A model generated the notes under the pieces. It was given only the letters and a program-made list of their open reading frames with translations. It was not told the DNA's origin and did not search any database. A DNA stretch of 64,000 nucleotides, taken from NCBI RefSeq assembly GCF_017377775.1, contig NZ_JAFVLN010000003.1:62001-126000 (forward strand), given 5' to 3'. Position numbers and translations under genes: made by a program. Each line of letters starts with the position of its first letter. Position 1 is the stretch's first letter. Positions 16,773 to 25,751 of the stretch are shown piece after piece. The stretch comes from Streptomyces sp. VRA16 Mangrove soil. Its GTDB lineage: Bacteria > Actinomycetota > Actinomycetes > Streptomycetales > Streptomycetaceae.

Positions 16773-17522
16773 ATGAGAGCGATGACCACGATCCTGGTGA
16801 CCGGCGGGACCGGAACGCTCGGCCGGCTCGTCACCGAGCGGCTGCGGGGCGAGGGGCACGAGGTGCGGGTACTGAGCAGGCACGCCGAGCCGTACGCCGT
16901 GGACCTGCGCGCGGGCGGGCCCGCGCTCGACCGGGCCGTCGAGGGCGTGGACGTGATCGTGCACTGCGCCTCGTCCACGCGGGGCGGCGACGAGGAGGCG
17001 GCGCGGCATCTGATCGACGCCGCGCGCCGGGCGGGCGTCGCGCATCTCGTCTACATCTCCATCGTCGGCGTGGACCGGGTGCCGTTCGGCTACTACAAGG
17101 CGAAGCTCGCGGTGGAGCGGCTGGTGACGGAGTCGGGGCTCGGCTGGACCGTGCTGCGCACCACGCAGTTCCACGATCTCGTCCGTACGGTTGTGGCGGC
17201 GTCGGCGCGGCTGCCGGTGATGGTGCTGCCGTCGGGCGTCGCCGACCAGCCGATCGAGGTGGCCGAAGTCGCGGACCGGCTGGCCGAGTTGGCGGGCGGG
17301 CCCCCCGCGGGGCGGGTGGCGGACATGGGCGGACCGGAGGTGCGGGGCCTCGCCGACCTGGCCCGGGAGTATCTGCGGGCCGCAGGGAAGCGGCGGGCCG
17401 TGGTGTCGGTGCCGCTGTTCGGGCGGACGTACCGGGCGTTCCGGGACGGGGGGCATCTGGCGCCGGAACAGGCCGTGGGGAAGGGCACGTTCGGGGAGTT
17501 CCTGGAGCGCCGTTCGTCCTGA
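16773..17522 (+). CDS. NmrA-like SDR family oxidoreductase/epimerase
   Basis: A 249-residue atypical short-chain dehydrogenase. The N-terminal Rossmann motif TGGTGTLG binds NAD(P), followed by DVIVHCASSTRGGD and LVYISIVGVDRVPFGYYKAK, where the Tyr/Lys pair sits. ECF41 sigma factors are typically linked to carboxymuconolactone decarboxylases, oxidoreductases or epimerases, and this gene is that partner. The physiological substrate is unknown. ATG 16773 is used; ATG 16782 is an alternative nine bases in. Confidence 0.85.
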   Translation: MRAMTTILVTGGTGTLGRLVTERLRGEGHEVRVLSRHAEPYAVDLRAGGPALDRAVEGVDVIVHCASSTRGGDEEAARHLIDAARRAGVAHLVYISIVGVDRVPFGYYKAKLAVERLVTESGLGWTVLRTTQFHDLVRTVVAASARLPVMVLPSGVADQPIEVAEVADRLAELAGGPPAGRVADMGGPEVRGLADLAREYLRAAGKRRAVVSVPLFGRTYRAFRDGGHLAPEQAVGKGTFGEFLERRSS

Positions 17523-17582
17523 GGGACGTGGGCTCGTGCGGGTGCGCGGGTGGTGGCCGAACGGTTCCTCGCGCCCCCGAAG

Positions 17583-18746
17583 CTACGACGCGAACACCGC
17601 CTCCTGCGCCGCCTCCTGGGCCATCAGAAGGGCCCCGCGCAGCACCGCCCCACCGCCGAGTTGTCCGGGCCGCACCTCGGTGACCAGCGGGGACATCCAC
17701 CGGAGCCGGGCGGCGACCCGTTCGGCGAGTACGTCGCCGCCCGCCCGGCCGACCTCACCGGCGAGGACGACGCAGCCCGGGTCGAGGACGGCGACGACGG
17801 CCGCCGCCCCGAGGACGACCCGGTCGGCGAGCGCGTCCAGGAACGGGTCCGCGCCGTCGGCCACCGCCTCCCGTACGACCTCCGCGGCCCGCTCGACCGG
17901 CGCCCCGGGCCCCACGAGCCCGTGCGCCACGGCGAGTTCGAGGATCGCCGCCGAGCCGGCGAGCGAGTGGAAGCCCCCGTCGCAGGCGGTCGCCGAGGGC
18001 AGTCCGGCCGTGCCGGGCACGGGCAGGAACCCGACCTCGCCGGCGCCGCCGGAGGCCCCGCGGCGCAGCTTCCCGTTCAGGACGACGGCCGCGCCGATGC
18101 CGAGTCCGAGCCAGAGCAGGACGAACTCGTCCCGGTCCCGGGTGGCGCCGTCGCGCTGTTCGGCGAGGGCGGCGAGGTTCGTCTCGTTCTCCACCAGCAC
18201 CCGCGCGGGGAGCCGTTCCTGCAGGGCGGCGACCAGGCGGCGGTGCCACTCGGGCAGGCCGGAGGAGTCGCGCAGTTCGCCGGTCGCGGGGTCGATGAGG
18301 CCGGGCGCGCCGATGCCGACGGTGTGCAGCGGCTCGGCGCCGGCCTCCTTCGCCGTGCGTTCGACGAGCGCGACGGCCCGCTCGACGGCGGCCCCCGTCG
18401 GCTCCCCCACGTCGACGGGGACCGACGCCTCGGCGAGCACGGCGCCCAGCAGGTCGCAGACGGCCACCCGGACGCCCTCGGTGCGCACGTCGAGGGCGGC
18501 GAGATGGGCGCGGCCGGCGACGATCCCGTACAGCTTGGCGTTCGGGCCGCGCCGCTGGGCGCCCGCCTCCCCGACGACCGCGATCAGGCCGGAGGCCGTG
18601 AGGCGTTCCACGAGGTCGGCGACGGTGGGCCGGGACAGCCCGGTGAGCTCCTTCAGCTGCGTCGCGGTGAGCGGGCCCTCTGTCTGCAGGAAGCGCAGGG
18701 CGAGCCGGTCGTTGATGGCTCGGGCGGTCCTCGGCGATGCGGGCAT
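17583..18746 (-). CDS. ROK family transcriptional regulator
   Basis: A 387-residue regulator. A winged helix-turn-helix (residues ~10-65, LTATQLKELTGLSRPTVADL) is followed by a ROK sugar-kinase-like domain containing VGIGAPGLIDPATG and LWLGLGIGAAVVLNG. The ROK zinc motif (CxCGxxGC) is absent, as in many regulators of this type. It diverges from an MFS transporter across a perfect inverted repeat, so repression of the transporter, relieved by a sugar or related ligand, is the likely role. Confidence 0.88.
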   Translation of the reverse strand: MPASPRTARAINDRLALRFLQTEGPLTATQLKELTGLSRPTVADLVERLTASGLIAVVGEAGAQRRGPNAKLYGIVAGRAHLAALDVRTEGVRVAVCDLLGAVLAEASVPVDVGEPTGAAVERAVALVERTAKEAGAEPLHTVGIGAPGLIDPATGELRDSSGLPEWHRRLVAALQERLPARVLVENETNLAALAEQRDGATRDRDEFVLLWLGLGIGAAVVLNGKLRRGASGGAGEVGFLPVPGTAGLPSATACDGGFHSLAGSAAILELAVAHGLVGPGAPVERAAEVVREAVADGADPFLDALADRVVLGAAAVVAVLDPGCVVLAGEVGRAGGDVLAERVAARLRWMSPLVTEVRPGQLGGGAVLRGALLMAQEAAQEAVFAS

Positions 18747-18772
18747 GGCGGGATCCTACGCGGAAACGGGTT

Positions 18773-18799
18773 AACTATCAGGCAGGGTTCCTGATAGTT
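18773..18799. promoter_or_regulatory. ROK operator, perfect inverted repeat
   Basis: AACTATCAGG and CCTGATAGTT form perfect 10-bp arms separated by 7 bases, centred between the divergent ROK regulator and MFS genes. The symmetry and AT-rich arms in a GC-rich genome fit a dimeric repressor site covering both promoters. Confidence 0.8.
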
Positions 18800-18853
18800 T
18801 ACGCCAGCACCGTGAGGGACGAGCGTGGAGATGGACCGGGAGGGGCCCGCGGG

Positions 18854-20080
18854 ATGAGCGAAATGACGTACGGGACAAGGGAGTTGAGGCGGGCGCGCTA
18901 TGCCGTCGCGGCCGTCTTCTGTGTCCATGGGGCCGTGACGGGTTCGTTCGCGACCCGGGTGCCCTGGATCCAGGAGCACGCGGGGATCGGCGCGGGCCAG
19001 CTCGGGCTCGCGCTCGCCTTTCCCGCGATCGGCGCGTCGGTGGCGATGCCGCTGGCGGGGAGCATCAGCCACCGGTTCGGGGCGCGGACCGCGCTGCGCG
19101 GACTGCTGGCCCTGTGGACGCTGGCGCTGACCCTGCCCTCGCTCGCCCCGAACCTGCTGACGCTCTGCGCGGCCCTCTTCGTCTACGGTGCCTCGGCCGG
19201 CATGGCGGACGTGGCGATGAACGCGCTCGGCGTCGAGGTCGAGAACCGCCTCGACAAGTCGATCATGTCGGGCCTGCACGGCATGTGGAGCGCCGGCGCC
19301 CTGATCGGTTCGGCGGGCGGCACGCTCGCCGCGCATCTGGGCGCGGACGCCCGGCTGCACCATCTGCTGGCCTCGGCCGTGCTGACCGTCGTCGGGTTCA
19401 CGGCCTGCCGGTGGGTGCTCGATCTGCGGCCGGCGGAGGACGAGGAGCCGCCGCCGCGGTTCGCGCTGCCGCCCAGGTCGGCGCTGCTGATCGGCGCGGT
19501 CGGGTTCTGCGCGGTCTTCGCGGAGGGCGCGAGCCTGGACTGGTCGGCGGTCTACCTCAAGGACGTGCTGGACACGTCGGCCGGGCTCGCGGCCGCCTGC
19601 ACCACCGGCTTCACGCTCACCATGGCGATCGCGCGGATCGCGGGCGACAAGGTGGTGGACCGCTACGGGGCCGTGCGCACCGTCCGGGTCAGCGGGGTCG
19701 GCGCCGCGCTCGGCGCCCTGCTCGTGGTGGTGGCCCCGAACCCGGTCGTCGCGATGGCCGGATTCGGACTGCTCGGCCTCGGTATCGCGGTGGTCGTGCC
19801 GCTGGCCTTCGCGGCGGCCGGGCGCAGCGGCCCGAACCCGAGCCTGGCGATCGCCGGAGTCGCCACGATCACGTACACCTCAGGACTGGTCGCGCCCTCG
19901 GCGATCGGCACGATCGCCCAGGCGACGAGCCTGGTGGTGTCGTTCGGCCTGGTCACCGTGCTCGCGTGCGGGCTCGCGGTGTTCGCGGGGGTGCTGCGGG
20001 CCGGTGACCGGAAGGCCGGCGGGAGGGTGCCGGAGCAGCTCAGTCCCGCGGCAGCAGCAGATCCTGCGCGGAAGCCCTGA
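18854..20080 (+). CDS. MFS transporter
   Basis: A 408-residue major facilitator with 12 predicted membrane segments in two halves and a central cytoplasmic loop rich in Glu/Pro (~residues 190-205). VTGSFATRVPWIQEHAGI is typical of the FucP/YbjJ-like group. The substrate is not evident; the ROK regulator suggests a sugar or its derivative. GGAGGGG precedes the ATG by about 10 bases. Its end overlaps the convergent thioesterase gene by 41 bases. Confidence 0.87.
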   Translation: MSEMTYGTRELRRARYAVAAVFCVHGAVTGSFATRVPWIQEHAGIGAGQLGLALAFPAIGASVAMPLAGSISHRFGARTALRGLLALWTLALTLPSLAPNLLTLCAALFVYGASAGMADVAMNALGVEVENRLDKSIMSGLHGMWSAGALIGSAGGTLAAHLGADARLHHLLASAVLTVVGFTACRWVLDLRPAEDEEPPPRFALPPRSALLIGAVGFCAVFAEGASLDWSAVYLKDVLDTSAGLAAACTTGFTLTMAIARIAGDKVVDRYGAVRTVRVSGVGAALGALLVVVAPNPVVAMAGFGLLGLGIAVVVPLAFAAAGRSGPNPSLAIAGVATITYTSGLVAPSAIGTIAQATSLVVSFGLVTVLACGLAVFAGVLRAGDRKAGGRVPEQLSPAAAADPARKP

Positions 20081-20489
20081 GGGTGTCGCTCCAGCGCGCG
20101 GGGCGCAGCGTCGCCGGGTCGAGCCGGACCAGGACGCGCGTCCCGCGGGCGTACGTGGTCGCGCCGTCCGCGGAGCAGAAGCGGAAACCGTAGGTCAGGC
20201 CGGTGTTCCCGAGCCGCTCGATCCACAGGTGGACGGCGTAGCCGCCGGGGCGCAGGACCGGGGCCTCGTAGCTGATGGAGAGTTCCTTGACGGCGTTGCA
20301 GAAGTCGCCCGCCGCGTCCCAGTCACCCTCGAAGACCAGGCCGCGCTCGTTCCACAGCGCGGTCCAGGCGCGCTCGACGAGCACGGGGTAACGGGCGTTG
20401 TGCAGCATGCCGAGCGCGTCGAGGTCGTCGAAGTGGACGTCGACGGGGACAAGACGGCCGATGAGTCGGTCGGGGGCGACGGCGGTCAC
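20040..20489 (-). CDS. Acyl-CoA thioesterase, 4HBT hotdog family
   Basis: A 149-residue single hotdog domain. HFDDLDALGMLHNARYPVLV carries the catalytic Asp and the LHNxxY stretch of the 4-hydroxybenzoyl-CoA thioesterase group, and ISYEAPVLRPGG follows. It hydrolyses acyl-CoA thioesters; the acyl chain is unknown. The GTG at 20489 has GGGAG upstream. It converges on the MFS gene with a 41-base overlap. Confidence 0.85.
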   Translation of the reverse strand: MTAVAPDRLIGRLVPVDVHFDDLDALGMLHNARYPVLVERAWTALWNERGLVFEGDWDAAGDFCNAVKELSISYEAPVLRPGGYAVHLWIERLGNTGLTYGFRFCSADGATTYARGTRVLVRLDPATLRPARWSDTLRASAQDLLLPRD

Positions 20490-20587
20490 GGATGGGGCTC
20501 CCGGTGCGGTGCGTGATGGAGCCCCATCGTAAGTGGCCTGACTAAGCAAACGCTCATCAGAACGGCGTGACCTGCGCCTCAGCCCGG

Positions 20588-21859
20588 TCAGCCGGCGATC
20601 GAGTCCAGTTGCTCGGCCGCGGGCCGCAGCGCCCACAGGTCACCGCCGGGCGGTTCCTCCAGGTGCGGCACGGCCGCCTGCGCGGCCCGGTCCCCCGCGT
20701 CGGCCGCCGCGTGCACGACGTCGCTCGCCGCGAACCGCTTGAACTCCAGCTCCGGGTGCGGCCACGCGGCCTGTCCGGTCGCCGCGGGCAGCAGATAGTC
20801 CACGGCCTTGAACAGGCTCTGTCCGTCCGGCCCCTGATACGCCCACAGGTCGACACCGACGTGCCGTCCGATGGCGGCGAGCCGGGTGTAGGCCACGAGG
20901 TCGAAGGTCGAGTAGTGCCAGCTGCGGGTGCGCGCGAGCTCCTGCGGCTGGGTGCCGTCGCCGGCGATCTGGGAGTCGATGCGCTTCGTACGGGCGTCGA
21001 GGACGGTGCGGCGGGCGAGGGCGGTGTCGCCGGTGGCGTAGGCGAGGGCGGCGACCTGCATGTCGTAGAAGGTGCCGTGGTTGTTGTCGGCCGCGCCCTC
21101 CTGCCGGCCGAAGTCGCTGTTCACGAGCCAGTCCAGGAAGTCCTTGTTCCAGTCGGCCATGCCCGCGCGGTCGCCCTTCGACCAGCCCGGGGCCCCGCCG
21201 GCGAGCAGCGCGACCGCGTCGACGACGCTCGTGTACGACTGCGAGAAGTCGATGATGCCGATGGCACGGCCGTCGTACTTGCACGGGATGAACTGGGCGT
21301 GGTTCAGATTCGGGTTCATCTTGGTGCCCGGGTCGAGGAACCAGGTGCGCAGCACCTGCCCGGCCTTGACCGCGTACTTCTTCTCGCCCGTGTAGTACCA
21401 GGCGAGCGCCAGGTCGTACGTCGAGTCGAAGACCTTCTCGACGTCCTGGCGGTCGGTGCCGGTGTCGACCTCGGGATTGCGCTGTCCGTCCTTCTGAACG
21501 TAGGGGCAGCCCCAGGGGTTGTCGGCGGTCGGGGTGGTGGAGGGCCACCAGTAGGGGGCCTGGCTCAGATAGTCGTGGACGTCGCCGCCGGGGGCGGGCT
21601 TCGGTTTGTCGACGACGGTCCAGGGGCCCTGATCCAGCCATGCGTCGGCGCGTCCGGCCAACGCCCTCACGGACGCGCGCAGTTGAGGGTCACCGTGGGC
21701 GTACCTGAGCTTGGCCCGCTGGAGGCGTTCGCCGTCCAGGACAGCGGTCCGTGGGGCGGATTCACGGGCGGCCGCCCCGGCGGCGGGGACGAGGACGGCG
21801 GCCAGGGCCGCGGCGGCCGCGACCAGGGCACCGAGGCGGGTCCGGGTTCTTGCGTGCAT
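20588..21859 (-). CDS. Secreted alginate lyase-like polysaccharide lyase
   Basis: A 423-residue protein with a Sec signal peptide (residues ~1-31, Arg-rich start, Ala-rich core). The mature part matches the alginate-lyase (alpha/alpha toroid) family: LSQAPYWWPSTTP, AWYYTGEKKYAVKAG and NNHGTFYDMQVAALAYATGD, the last carrying the Asn-Asn-His active-site region. It may cleave uronate-containing polysaccharides outside the cell. It is transcribed alone; the upstream region 21860-22026 holds a GAACGTCGTTC palindrome (21892-21902) that could be an operator. Confidence 0.85.
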   Translation of the reverse strand: MHARTRTRLGALVAAAAALAAVLVPAAGAAARESAPRTAVLDGERLQRAKLRYAHGDPQLRASVRALAGRADAWLDQGPWTVVDKPKPAPGGDVHDYLSQAPYWWPSTTPTADNPWGCPYVQKDGQRNPEVDTGTDRQDVEKVFDSTYDLALAWYYTGEKKYAVKAGQVLRTWFLDPGTKMNPNLNHAQFIPCKYDGRAIGIIDFSQSYTSVVDAVALLAGGAPGWSKGDRAGMADWNKDFLDWLVNSDFGRQEGAADNNHGTFYDMQVAALAYATGDTALARRTVLDARTKRIDSQIAGDGTQPQELARTRSWHYSTFDLVAYTRLAAIGRHVGVDLWAYQGPDGQSLFKAVDYLLPAATGQAAWPHPELEFKRFAASDVVHAAADAGDRAAQAAVPHLEEPPGGDLWALRPAAEQLDSIAG

Positions 21860-22026
21860 GGCACACTCCCGTCATGACAGTTCACGAGTATGAACGTCGT
21901 TCGTCATTCAGACCGGGCGAGCGTAGATCCGTAGCTTCCTCCAGGCAACGGGCACGGCAAGAACTCGTACTTACGTCGCATTAACATGAGGCGATCGATT
22001 CAGGCCACAGAAAGCAGAGTGCGCGC

Positions 22027-23418
22027 ATGGACCTCGGTGTCCGCTGGAAACTTCACGGCGACGGGCGCACCCCGGCACCCGGCGCCGTCGTCCGTCCCGA
22101 CGAGCGGCTGTCGTGGCCGCGCACGATCGGGCTCGGCGCCCAGCACGTGGTGGCCATGTTCGGCGCGAGTTTCGTCGCGCCCGTGCTGATGGGTCTCGAC
22201 CCGAACCTCGCCATCATGATGTCCGGTGTCGCGACGGTCATCTTCCTGCTGGCCACGCGCGGCCGGGTGCCCAGCTACCTGGGCTGTTCGCTTTCCTTCG
22301 TGGGTGTCGCGGCCGTCATCCGGGCCTCGGGCGGCGACAGCGCGACCGTCACCGGCGCGGTCTTCGTCGTCGGTGTCGTGCTCTTCCTCGTCGGTGTCGC
22401 GGTGCAGAAGTTCGGGGCGCGGATCATCCACGCCGCGATGCCGCCGATCGTCACCGGCGCGGTCGTCATGCTGATCGGCTTCAACCTGGCTCCGGTGACC
22501 GCCTCCACGTACTGGCCGACGGACCAGTGGACGGCTCTGCTGGTGATGCTGTTCACCGGTTTGGCCGTGGTGTGCCTGCGCGGTTTCTGGTCCCGGATCG
22601 CGATCTTCCTGGGCCTGATCTTCGGTTACGCGATCTCGTGGCTCTTCGACCAGGTCTTCGGCAAGATCCACTCGACGAACGGCGGCACCGAGGCCGTCGA
22701 CCACTGGCGTCTTGACCTCTCCGGCGTCGGCAAGGCCGACTGGATCGGTCTGCCGTCCTTCCACGCCCCGTCGTTCCAGTGGTCGGCGATCCTCGTCGCG
22801 CTGCCCGTCGTCATCGCCCTGATCGCGGAGAACGCCGGTCATGTGAAGGCCGTCGGCGAGATGACCGGCGACAACCTCGACGACAAGCTCGGCACCGCGA
22901 TCTCCGCGGACGGCGTCGCGTCCATGCTCTCCACCGCGGTCGGCGGCCCGCCCAACACCACGTACTCCGAGAACATCGGCGTCATGGCCGCGACCCGCGT
23001 CTACTCCACGGCGGCGTACTGGGCCGCGGCCGGTTTCGCCCTCCTCTTCGGTCTGTGCCCGAAGTTCGGCGCGATCGTCGCCGCGATCCCCGGCGGTGTC
23101 CTCGGCGGCATCACGGTCATCCTCTACGGCATGATCGGCCTGCTCGGTGCCCAGATCTGGATCAACGCCAAGGTCGATCTGCGCAACCCGCTGAACCTGG
23201 TCCCGGCCGCCGCGGGCATCATCATCGGCGTCGGCAACGTGTCGCTGAAGTTCACCGACAACTTCTCGCTGAGCGGGATCGCCCTCGGCACGATCGTCGT
23301 CATCACCGGCTATCACGCGCTGCGGGCGATGGCCCCCGCGCACCTCAAGACGCAGGAGCCGCTCCTCGACTCGGGGACGTCGACGTACGACGAGACCGCG
23401 GCGGGGAAGCAGCAGTAG
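22027..23418 (+). CDS. Uracil-xanthine permease (NCS2 family)
   Basis: A 463-residue, ~14-segment NCS2 transporter close to UraA. Signatures include GLGAQHVVAMFGASFVAPVL near the N-terminus and LIAENAGHVKAVGEMTGDNL, whose Glu is in the nucleobase site, plus GGPPNTTYSENIGVMAATRV. It likely imports uracil with a proton. The start ATG 22027 is the first with full similarity. Its end overlaps the convergent WYL regulator gene by 74 bases. Confidence 0.92.
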   Translation: MDLGVRWKLHGDGRTPAPGAVVRPDERLSWPRTIGLGAQHVVAMFGASFVAPVLMGLDPNLAIMMSGVATVIFLLATRGRVPSYLGCSLSFVGVAAVIRASGGDSATVTGAVFVVGVVLFLVGVAVQKFGARIIHAAMPPIVTGAVVMLIGFNLAPVTASTYWPTDQWTALLVMLFTGLAVVCLRGFWSRIAIFLGLIFGYAISWLFDQVFGKIHSTNGGTEAVDHWRLDLSGVGKADWIGLPSFHAPSFQWSAILVALPVVIALIAENAGHVKAVGEMTGDNLDDKLGTAISADGVASMLSTAVGGPPNTTYSENIGVMAATRVYSTAAYWAAAGFALLFGLCPKFGAIVAAIPGGVLGGITVILYGMIGLLGAQIWINAKVDLRNPLNLVPAAAGIIIGVGNVSLKFTDNFSLSGIALGTIVVITGYHALRAMAPAHLKTQEPLLDSGTSTYDETAAGKQQ

Positions 23419-24124
23419 CGAGGTCCGCCAGGGCGCCGGGCGGCGCCGCGCCCGCCCCGGCCGAGCCGAGCAGCAGTCCGGACAGGTCGTGCGGGCGGGC
23501 GGCCTCGTCGACCGGGGCCGCGGCCGTGATCCGGTCGAGCCGGAAGCCGCGCCCGGCCCGCCGGGTGCGGCACCAGGCGATGAGGTACCAGCGGCCCTCG
23601 GCGGTGAGCAGCCCGGCCGGTTCGACGTCGCGCTCGCTCTCCTGGCCGGCCGCGTCGGTGTAGGTCAGGCGGAGCACGCACTGCTCGGCGAGGGCCCGTT
23701 CCACCGCGCCCCGGATCCCGCCGTCGTGGCGCGGCGGCAGGGCCACGATCCGCTCGGCGAGCTCCCGCGCGGCGACCGCCCCCGGCCCGGACAGGGCGGC
23801 GGCGATCTTCTGGGCCGCGGTGCGGGCCGCGTCCGCGTAGGGCGTGGCGGCGTCGACCGTGGCGAGCGCGGCGGTCAGCGCCGACGCCTCGTCGGCGGTG
23901 AGCCGGATCGGCGGCAGCGTGGTCCGCGGGTCGACGGCCCAGCCGCCGCCCCGCCCGGTCACCGCGCGCACCGGCACCCCGCTGTGCATCAGGGCCTGGA
24001 GGTCGCGCTGCACGGTACGCGCGCTGACCTCGAAGCGGGCGGCGAGCGCGGCGACGGTCACCGGCCGGGGCGCCGCCGCGCGCAACTCCTCGACGAGGGC
24101 GTAGAGCCGGGCGGTTCGGTCCAT
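23345..24124 (-). CDS. WYL-domain (YafY-type) transcriptional regulator
   Basis: A 259-residue regulator. An N-terminal HTH_11 (RFEVSARTVQRDLQALMHSG) is followed by a WYL domain (residues ~140-215, RWYLIAWCRTRRAGRGFRLD). WYL domains sense nucleotides or other ligands. The C-terminal ~25 residues (SPPRSRRTSTSPSRGAA) read through the end of the permease gene and look like non-conserved extension. Its target is unclear; the esterase gene lies just upstream on the other side. Confidence 0.85.
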   Translation of the reverse strand: MDRTARLYALVEELRAAAPRPVTVAALAARFEVSARTVQRDLQALMHSGVPVRAVTGRGGGWAVDPRTTLPPIRLTADEASALTAALATVDAATPYADAARTAAQKIAAALSGPGAVAARELAERIVALPPRHDGGIRGAVERALAEQCVLRLTYTDAAGQESERDVEPAGLLTAEGRWYLIAWCRTRRAGRGFRLDRITAAAPVDEAARPHDLSGLLLGSAGAGAAPPGALADLATAASPPRSRRTSTSPSRGAAPAS

Positions 24125-24134
24125 GCGCGGGACG

Positions 24135-25112
24135 CTACCGGCCCGCCGCGGCGAGGTACTCCTCCTGCCGCCGCTGTTCCCGTTCGGTGATCGTCAGCGG
24201 GAACAGGGTGAAGCCGTGCATCGCCCCGGCGACGACACCGAGTTCCACCGGCGCCTGCCAGCGCGCCGCCAGGAACAGCGAGTCGTCGAGCAGCGGGTCC
24301 TCGGTGCCGACGACCAGCCGGACGGGCGGCAGCCCGGACAGGTCCGCGTAGAGCGGCGAGATCCCGGGGCTGCGCCGCCGCTCCTCCCCCGTCCCGGGGA
24401 TCAGCCGTTCGTACGCGGCGCGCAGCGACTCCGTGTCGGTGAGCAGCCGGCGGACGCCGAACCTGCGCTGGCTCGGTGTCATCGACAGGTCGTACGCGCC
24501 GAAGAGCAGGTTCGCCGCGCGGAACGCGCCGGTGATGCCGTCCTCGTCGCGCAGCCGCAGCAGGGTCAGGACACTGAGGTGGGCGCCGGCCGACTCGCCG
24601 CCGATGAGCAGCCTTTCGGTGCCGAACTCGGCGGCGGCGTGCCGCACCAGCCAGCGGGCGGCGGCCGCGCAGTCGTCGGGCCCGGCCGGGAACGGGTGCT
24701 CGGGCGCGAGCCGGTAGTCGACGCTCACCACGGCCAGGCGCGCCGCGCGGGCGAGCCGCCACAGCCGCTCGTCCTGCCCGTCCGCGGAGCCGAACGCCCA
24801 GCCGCCGCCGTGCAGATGGAGGTACACGCCCTCGACGCACTCCGGCACGAAGACCCGGACCGGGACGCCGCCCGCCACGATCCGGTCCCGTCCCTGCGGC
24901 AGCCGCACGGGCGGGGTGTCGCCGCCGAGCCGGTTGCGGCGCAGCCGGGCGAGCGCGTCCGCGTCGAGGTCCGTCCGGGGCGCGGCGGGCGCCGCGGCCG
25001 CGAAGTCCTCGTTGAACTTCAGGGTCTCGGCGAGGCAGTCCTGGTCGGTGCGCAAGGTGCGCAGGGTGGTCGTCGTGGTCGTCGCGCGTCTCGTCGTGCG
25101 TGTCGTCGTCAT
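24135..25112 (-). CDS. Alpha/beta hydrolase, HSL (GDXG) family esterase
   Basis: A 325-residue esterase with the oxyanion motif HLHGGGWAFG, nucleophile GGESAGAHL, acid GTEDPLLDDS and catalytic His in GAMHGFTLFP. HSL-family enzymes hydrolyse short-chain or aryl esters. The start is ATG 25110-25112; the first ~20 residues are Thr/Arg repeats (TTTRTTRRATTTTTTLRT) of low complexity, so the true start could lie slightly inside. It is 84 bases downstream of ubiX on the same strand and might be the last gene of that cluster. Confidence 0.87.
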   Translation of the reverse strand: MTTTRTTRRATTTTTTLRTLRTDQDCLAETLKFNEDFAAAAPAAPRTDLDADALARLRRNRLGGDTPPVRLPQGRDRIVAGGVPVRVFVPECVEGVYLHLHGGGWAFGSADGQDERLWRLARAARLAVVSVDYRLAPEHPFPAGPDDCAAAARWLVRHAAAEFGTERLLIGGESAGAHLSVLTLLRLRDEDGITGAFRAANLLFGAYDLSMTPSQRRFGVRRLLTDTESLRAAYERLIPGTGEERRRSPGISPLYADLSGLPPVRLVVGTEDPLLDDSLFLAARWQAPVELGVVAGAMHGFTLFPLTITEREQRRQEEYLAAAGR

Positions 25113-25196
25113 GCCCCTGACGGTCGCAGGGGCCCGCGACCACGTCGTGTCACCCTTTTCCGGGATTCCCGCGGCGGCCGCGGTGACCTGTGTCAC

Positions 25197-25751
25197 CTAC
25201 GCCCAGCGCGCCACCTCGGGGCCGGGGAGCCCCAGCTGGTCGAGGATCCGGGCGACCGTGTGGTCCACCAGGTCGTCGACGGTGCGCGGACGCCCGTAGA
25301 AGGCGGGCATCGGCGGCACGATCCGTACGCCCATGCGCGCGAGGGCGAGCATGTTCTCCAGGTGGATCTCGTGCAACGGGCTCTCGCGCGGGACGAGGAC
25401 CAGCGGGCGGCGCTCCTTGAGCACGACGTCGGCGGCCCGGCCGACGAGCCCGTCGGCGTATCCGGCGCGGATCCCGGCGAGGGTCTTCATGCTGCACGGG
25501 GCGACCACCATGCCGTCCGTGCGGTACGAGCCCGAGGAGACCGCCGCCGCCTGGTCGCCGGGGCGGTGCACGACGTCGGCGAGTCCGTGCACGTCGGCGA
25601 CGGTGCGGTCGGTTTCGAGCTCGATGGTCGTACGGGCCCACCGGGTCAGGATCAGATGGGTCTCGACGCCGGGCGCGGCGCGCAGCGCCTCCAGGAGACG
25701 GATGCCGTAGACCGCGCCGGTGGCGCCGGTGAGGGCGACGATCAGCCGCAC
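25197..25751 (-). CDS. ubiX: UbiX-type flavin prenyltransferase
   Basis: A 184-residue flavodoxin-like protein that makes prenylated FMN, the cofactor of UbiD decarboxylases. LIVALTGATGAVYGIRLLEA, VAPCSMKTLAGIRAGYADGL and LVLVPRESPLHEIHLENML are the family signatures. The GTG start at 25751 sits inside the end of ubiD (10-base overlap), with GGAG 8 bases upstream. Adjacency to ubiD shows that the two serve the same pathway. Confidence 0.94.
   Translation of the reverse strand: MRLIVALTGATGAVYGIRLLEALRAAPGVETHLILTRWARTTIELETDRTVADVHGLADVVHRPGDQAAAVSSGSYRTDGMVVAPCSMKTLAGIRAGYADGLVGRAADVVLKERRPLVLVPRESPLHEIHLENMLALARMGVRIVPPMPAFYGRPRTVDDLVDHTVARILDQLGLPGPEVARWA

Noticed and set aside
17551..17582. 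Possible second copy of the 704-732 dispersed repeat (GGTTCCTCGCGCCCCC)
   Set aside because: The match to the repeat's reverse complement is too degenerate to call as a copy.
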